From: Choanephora cucurbitarum
Lineage: Eukaryota > Mucoromycota > Mucoromycetes > Mucorales > Choanephoraceae
Reading direction: 5' to 3'
Assembly: GCA_025331435.1 (NCBI GenBank)
Contig: JAIWNI010000018.1
Location: 248,001 to 312,000, forward strand
Length of the DNA: 64,000 bases
Every line of letters starts with the position of its first letter. Within the stretch, counting starts at the first letter, position 1. Shown here in pieces: positions 60,011 to 64,000 of the stretch. The notes under the pieces were generated by a model, which made no database searches, was not told where the DNA came from, and was given only the letters and a program-made list of their open reading frames with translations. A program made the translations under genes and the position numbers.

Positions 60011-60699
60011 TTGATATTAAAAGTATGTTTGTATTACCCCAACATTTATTAAAAAAAGGTTCACTTTTGATTATGTAATATGCTACTTTTTTTTTTCTAC
60101 ATTGAATATGCATAACAATTGTGTTTATAGCTGATTAGACAAACACTAAAAAAAAAGGGATCATTTTGACATAAAAGCAAATGCCCGACATTCTGGTTAA
60201 AAAAAAAAAAAAGAACGTGCACTTTAGAGATTTGATAAAATCCATGGGATGTACCTTTATTTGATTCAATAGTGATAGAAATGTAATTTCTTTTTTTGGT
60301 TTTTAGGGCATTTATACATGTGCAAAAAAAAAAAATTTACTATTCCGAATTTTATTTCATTTTATAAGCACTTTTTTCTTTCTTTTTCTTTTCTCTCTCT
60401 CTCTTTATTTTTCCCCTCTTTATATATAAAACTCTCTTTTTATCTCCTTTTTTTCTTTCGACTCTCTATTGATTATAGAAAGAATTGAAATCGATAAGAT
60501 AGACTACAGAACAGACACAGAAAGGTCACTGAGATTATAGAGGGCATATCTGATGTAAGAATGATAGATTTATCTATGACTTTATTTTACTTATTTAATA
60601 ATAGTGAGAGAGAGAGAGTGAAAGAGAGTGAGAGAGAGCTTTTTTTTTTCTTGTTGTTACGTACCGGAGTTTCAATCAACACGTTTCTATAAAATCAAC
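60011..60699. other. Spacer with promoter of the AGC kinase
   Basis: No gene. Contains TATATATAAA at 60421-60430, a long pyrimidine-rich block before it, and a GA-rich run at 60605-60639. This suggests a long 5' leader for the kinase gene. Confidence 0.55.
60605..60639. repeat. GA-rich repeat in the kinase 5' leader
   Basis: Imperfect (GA)n with GTGA interruptions, 60-95 bp upstream of the kinase ATG. Confidence 0.75.
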
Positions 60700-63193
60700 A
60701 TGGATACGATCTATGATATCAAAGTCAATGAATGTCCTATCCTAGTCAAGGATTCAATTGACCAATCTTGGAAGACAGTACCAGTATGTTTATTTTATCT
60801 CGGCTTGGAGCAATCTATTAACCCTGTAATTAGGAGTTTAATATCACTATAAAGACGGCTGAGTACACACTCTATATCATTAGGTACATTCCTGATCTTT
60901 ATAATTTTGACCATCTGGTAAAGTTAGAAAAAGGACACCTATTCACTAAGGTAGCTTACTCTCTCTTTTTTTTGTTTAGGTCAAGACACACTATACAAAG
61001 ATCAAAATTCATTTCCCCCATTTGACAGAGACACTTACCAAGGCAGAAAAGAGACGCAGCATTCGTACCTTCTTTCACATCTCTCATAAATCAAATGCTG
61101 AAAAAGTAGAGAAATATCTCATTCGTTGTTCTGTCGATCCTACACTCAAGACATCCAGCCTTCTACGAGACTTCTTTTCACCTCAGAGAGAAGGCGATTT
61201 GCTTAAAGAGCACGAATCACATGTTTCTCCTTTGCCTCGCTTATCAGCTGATCAGCATATATCCTCAACAGCTGAATCATCCTTAGTTTCAACACCATCT
61301 CCACCCTCACTGTCTCTACTATCGTCAGATCAACTGCCTGTTTCAGCAACAGATGAGACAGCTCATTCGACTGTCGATAATTCCAGTGATATTGGTAGAA
61401 AATGGGTTCCCAGTCCCCACCCATCCAGCATCAGTGTCTCAAATGACTCAAGTCGTCATAATAGTATACTAAAGAATACGCTCAGTATGGACTATGACGA
61501 TACTAAACATGTAGATAATAATGAAGATAGTGAAGATGAGGATGATCTAATGCATCTCATTAACCCACCTTCTGAAGTTCGGTTTAAATGTGATCCTCTT
61601 GACAATTTAGAGATGCTCAAAGTGTTGGGCAAAGGGTGCATGGGCAAGGTAAAGGGGAAAATAGATGATCTGTAGTTTACCAACTCATTATTTCTCTAGG
61701 TCTTGTTGGTGAGATCGCGTACGACAAAAGAACTCTATGCTCTCAAGTCAATCATAAAAGAACATGTTGTAGAACAGAGAGAGATCACACACACACTAGA
61801 CGAACAGAACATTCTGACCAAACTATCTCAAGTCAATCACCCATTCCTCACCAAACTTCATCTTTCTTTCCAAGATCAACACCGACTTTACCTTCTCACA
61901 AACTACTATTGTGGTGGCGATCTGGCAACCCATATGGCCAAACTATACAACTTCACACCTGAATGTGCCTTATTTTATGCCGCAGAAATGATAGAAGGCA
62001 TAGGTGAACTGCACCGCCTGGGAATTCTTTACCGAGATCTCAAGCCTGAGAACATTCTCCTGACAGGTGACGGTCACATCATCTTGACCGATTTCGGATT
62101 AAGTAAATGGCTTGAGGAAACCGACGATTTCACAACACAGACTTTCTGTGGTACAGCTGAATACCTTGCACCAGAAATATTACTGGGCGAATCTTATTCG
62201 TTCGGTATTGATCACTGGAGTTTTGGAACGATCCTGTACGAGATGATCGCTGGTATCACTCCATTCTGGGCAGACAATCATGCGGATATGTACAAGCGCG
62301 TACTGGAAGATCCCTTAGAGTTCCCTTCCAACCTGTTCGACTATGAGACAGCCGAGTTTCTCTCGGACATACTTGATCGTGATCCCAGAACACGTCTTGG
62401 TGCCAATGGAATAGACGAAATCAAGAAACACGTTTATTTTGCCGATATCTCCTGGGATGACATTCGGCAGCGTCGTGTCCAGCCTCCTTACTTACCTCCC
62501 GTCAAGGATGAGATGGACTTGACCAACTTTGACCAAGAGTTTCTGACCATGTCTCCTGCATTAACACCTGTCTCTTCTGAAATCGAGCTTTCGGATGAAA
62601 TGCAAGGTGTCTTTGATAACTATTCGTTTACAGACATACATTATCTGGAGTCTGAATGCATTCAACCAGATCAGTTGTACGACAGACAGGCCTATCGCGA
62701 AGACGGCTTCTATGACGATTCTGAAGATGAAGACAAACCCTCTCAGGTGGCACGAAAGAGAGGCAGCGTTAGTATGTTATCGAATCTAGAGAGAATCGAA
62801 CACCCTCAGCCAGTCACGAGCATGGTCTCGAAAGACGAAGAACACGCTCGGTATGCTAAGCGTAGAAACACAAGCACATCAGAAGAACATGCAAACACAA
62901 GCACCACACTTGTTGAAGACAGCAACATTCCATCTACGCTGGTCGTGATGAAATACGACATCACTACCACTACGCATGCTCAGGAACACACCCAACCAAT
63001 CAGTCTTGATGATACCACTTCAGTAACTGAAGCAACAGCAGCTTTAGATGATCTTGAATTCTCTAAACTTCCTGACCTCCGACTTGCCTTTCATATGGAA
63101 CAACCACAACACACTATTGCTCCTCCCTCTACTAAATCAAGCAAAACAAACACTAGTAGTAAAACACGTCGATTTTTATCACTTCTCCTATAA
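60700..63193 (+). CDS. PX-domain AGC serine/threonine kinase
   Basis: Four exons, start at 60700. The N-terminus MDTIYDIKVNECPILVKDSI and YTLYIIRYIPDLYNF form a PX-like domain ending at HISHKSNAEKVEKYL and LLRDFFSPQREGD. A Ser-rich linker follows. The kinase domain has glycine loop LGKGCMGKVLLV (split by an intron), lysine in YALKSI, YRDLKPENILL, TDFGLSKW, and the activation loop TFCGTAEYLAPE with the PDK1 site threonine. The AGC tail continues with FTFD-like FDQEFLTMSPALTPV, a turn-motif region, and the hydrophobic motif FDNYSF. A further 180-residue polar tail ends at 63193. PX-AGC kinases (SGK3-like) are recruited to PtdIns3P membranes. It resembles fungal PX/YPK-related kinases; the pathway is inferred. 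Confidence 0.87.
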
Positions 63194-63838
63194 TCTCTCT
63201 CTCTTTATATGCCACATCTATATACACTATTCCATCTTTTCCCTTCGATATATCTACCTAAAAAAAAGAACAAAAACATTCATTCCCGTCACCAGTCATT
63301 TACACTAATTATCATCAATAAAGTTATTATTCGTTTTTTTTTTTAGAAGTCAATGATCGCATTACAGATCGAATAGGTAAAGACTATCCTTAAATAGCTC
63401 AGACTACTATATAAAGGCAATTCTGATCTACGTAATTTTTTTTTGTATGACACCATCTGCACAACAAATGATTTGTAACCTCAAAGAATATGTTTAAACA
63501 AAGAAGGCTTCTAATGAAAACCACTTTGATAGCATGACTTTAGTCTAAACCAAGCTTACTGTAATAACACTGGTTAAAGTAAAAAGAATGATGTTAAGCA
63601 GCTCTTTTTTTTTTATTATTATTTCATAAAGAAGGTGATTTAGGTTTAAGCACCACATAAGTGGGAATGTTTTGAAGAATCCAGACATTTTTCTTTTCCT
63701 TGTATATATAAGGGCAAAGTGTTACTGACTTGAAACAATAAAAGGGTCTATTAATGCCTTTTATCTCATAAACAATATAATCTCATTTACTGAGCAATAG
63801 ATCAGACACATTTTTTTTTGTGTAGAATTATTAGTTTA
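63194..63838. other. Kinase 3' flank
   Basis: No gene. Polyadenylation-like AATAAA sites near 63312 and 63739. AT-rich with T-runs. Confidence 0.5.
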
Positions 63839-64000
63839 TTAATAATTCGATAAAACTGTTTTTTCTGAGAAAGGTGTTCCTTGACGAATGAACGTCCAGT
63901 GGGACACCCATATAGCGCGAAGGGTAGCAGCACAGAGAAGGCGGAAAGGCGTAGAGGGAACATAGTCCGGGGTCCAAAGGGTCCACAGAGCAGAGACGAG
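63839..64000 (-). mobile_element. 3' end of a probable non-LTR (LINE) retrotransposon, partial
   Basis: The minus strand is open for 53 codons from the window edge to a stop at 63839, reading LVSALWTLWTPDYVPSTPFR, then AATLRAIWVSHWTFIRQGTP. The AIWxxHW...GTPF pattern is what I recall at the C-terminus of LINE-type reverse-transcriptase proteins in Mucorales. GC content jumps at about 63880 relative to the flanking AT-rich DNA, as expected for an insertion. The body lies outside the window. Confidence 0.5.

Overview
The window looks like nuclear DNA of an early-diverging filamentous fungus, most likely Mucorales (Mucoromycota). The evidence is AT-rich DNA with long poly(A)/poly(T) runs, about thirty intron-bearing genes with very short introns (about 45-80 bp, GTAAGT-like donors), fungal families (velvet factor, GATA factors, Sgf73, P5 ATPase with an exoplasmic domain), and decayed Tc1/mariner elements of a type I associate with Mucorales. 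Species cannot be fixed from the sequence alone.

Left part (1-18.4 kb) is gene-dense: a stand-alone ALKBH8-like AlkB dioxygenase, the SAM50 outer-membrane barrel, a small secreted proline/cysteine-rich repeat protein, a short-chain dehydrogenase, poly(A) polymerase, a Ptc1-like PP2C phosphatase, the vacuolar Qc-SNARE Vam7, a divergent pair of mitochondrial GTPases (MnmE/Mss1 and EngB type) and a velvet regulator. Two related broken Tc1/mariner copies flank the PTC1-VAM7 pair.

Middle part (20.3-41.2 kb): FCP1 (RNA polymerase II CTD phosphatase) and ELL (elongation factor) lie tail to tail with overlapping stop codons. They are followed by a GATA factor, a zinc alcohol/formaldehyde dehydrogenase, a CacyBP-like CS protein, an amino-acid permease, a GPAT-type acyltransferase and a very long P5-type ATPase. 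Long gene-poor stretches lie between some of these (18.4-20.3, 24.0-26.3 and 41.2-44.7 kb).

Right part (44.7-64 kb): SAGA subunit Sgf73, a second GATA factor with a WC-2/Gat2-like finger, a gene-poor 2.9-kb stretch ending in an intact Tc1-like transposon (perfect 43-bp inverted repeats, TA duplication, complete DD34E transposase), a subtilisin-inhibitor-like secreted protein, a cytochrome P450, an OBAP/DUF1264 protein, Noc4, a PX-domain AGC kinase, and the tail of a probable LINE-type retrotransposon at the window edge. Most genes are independent housekeeping units. The functionally coherent neighbours are MSS1-EngB (mitochondrial translation) and FCP1-ELL (Pol II transcription). I see no CRISPR, tRNA or rRNA. 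The most distinctive items are the intact transposon, the SSI-like inhibitor beside it, the exoplasmic domain on the P5 ATPase, and the two overlapping or divergent gene pairs.
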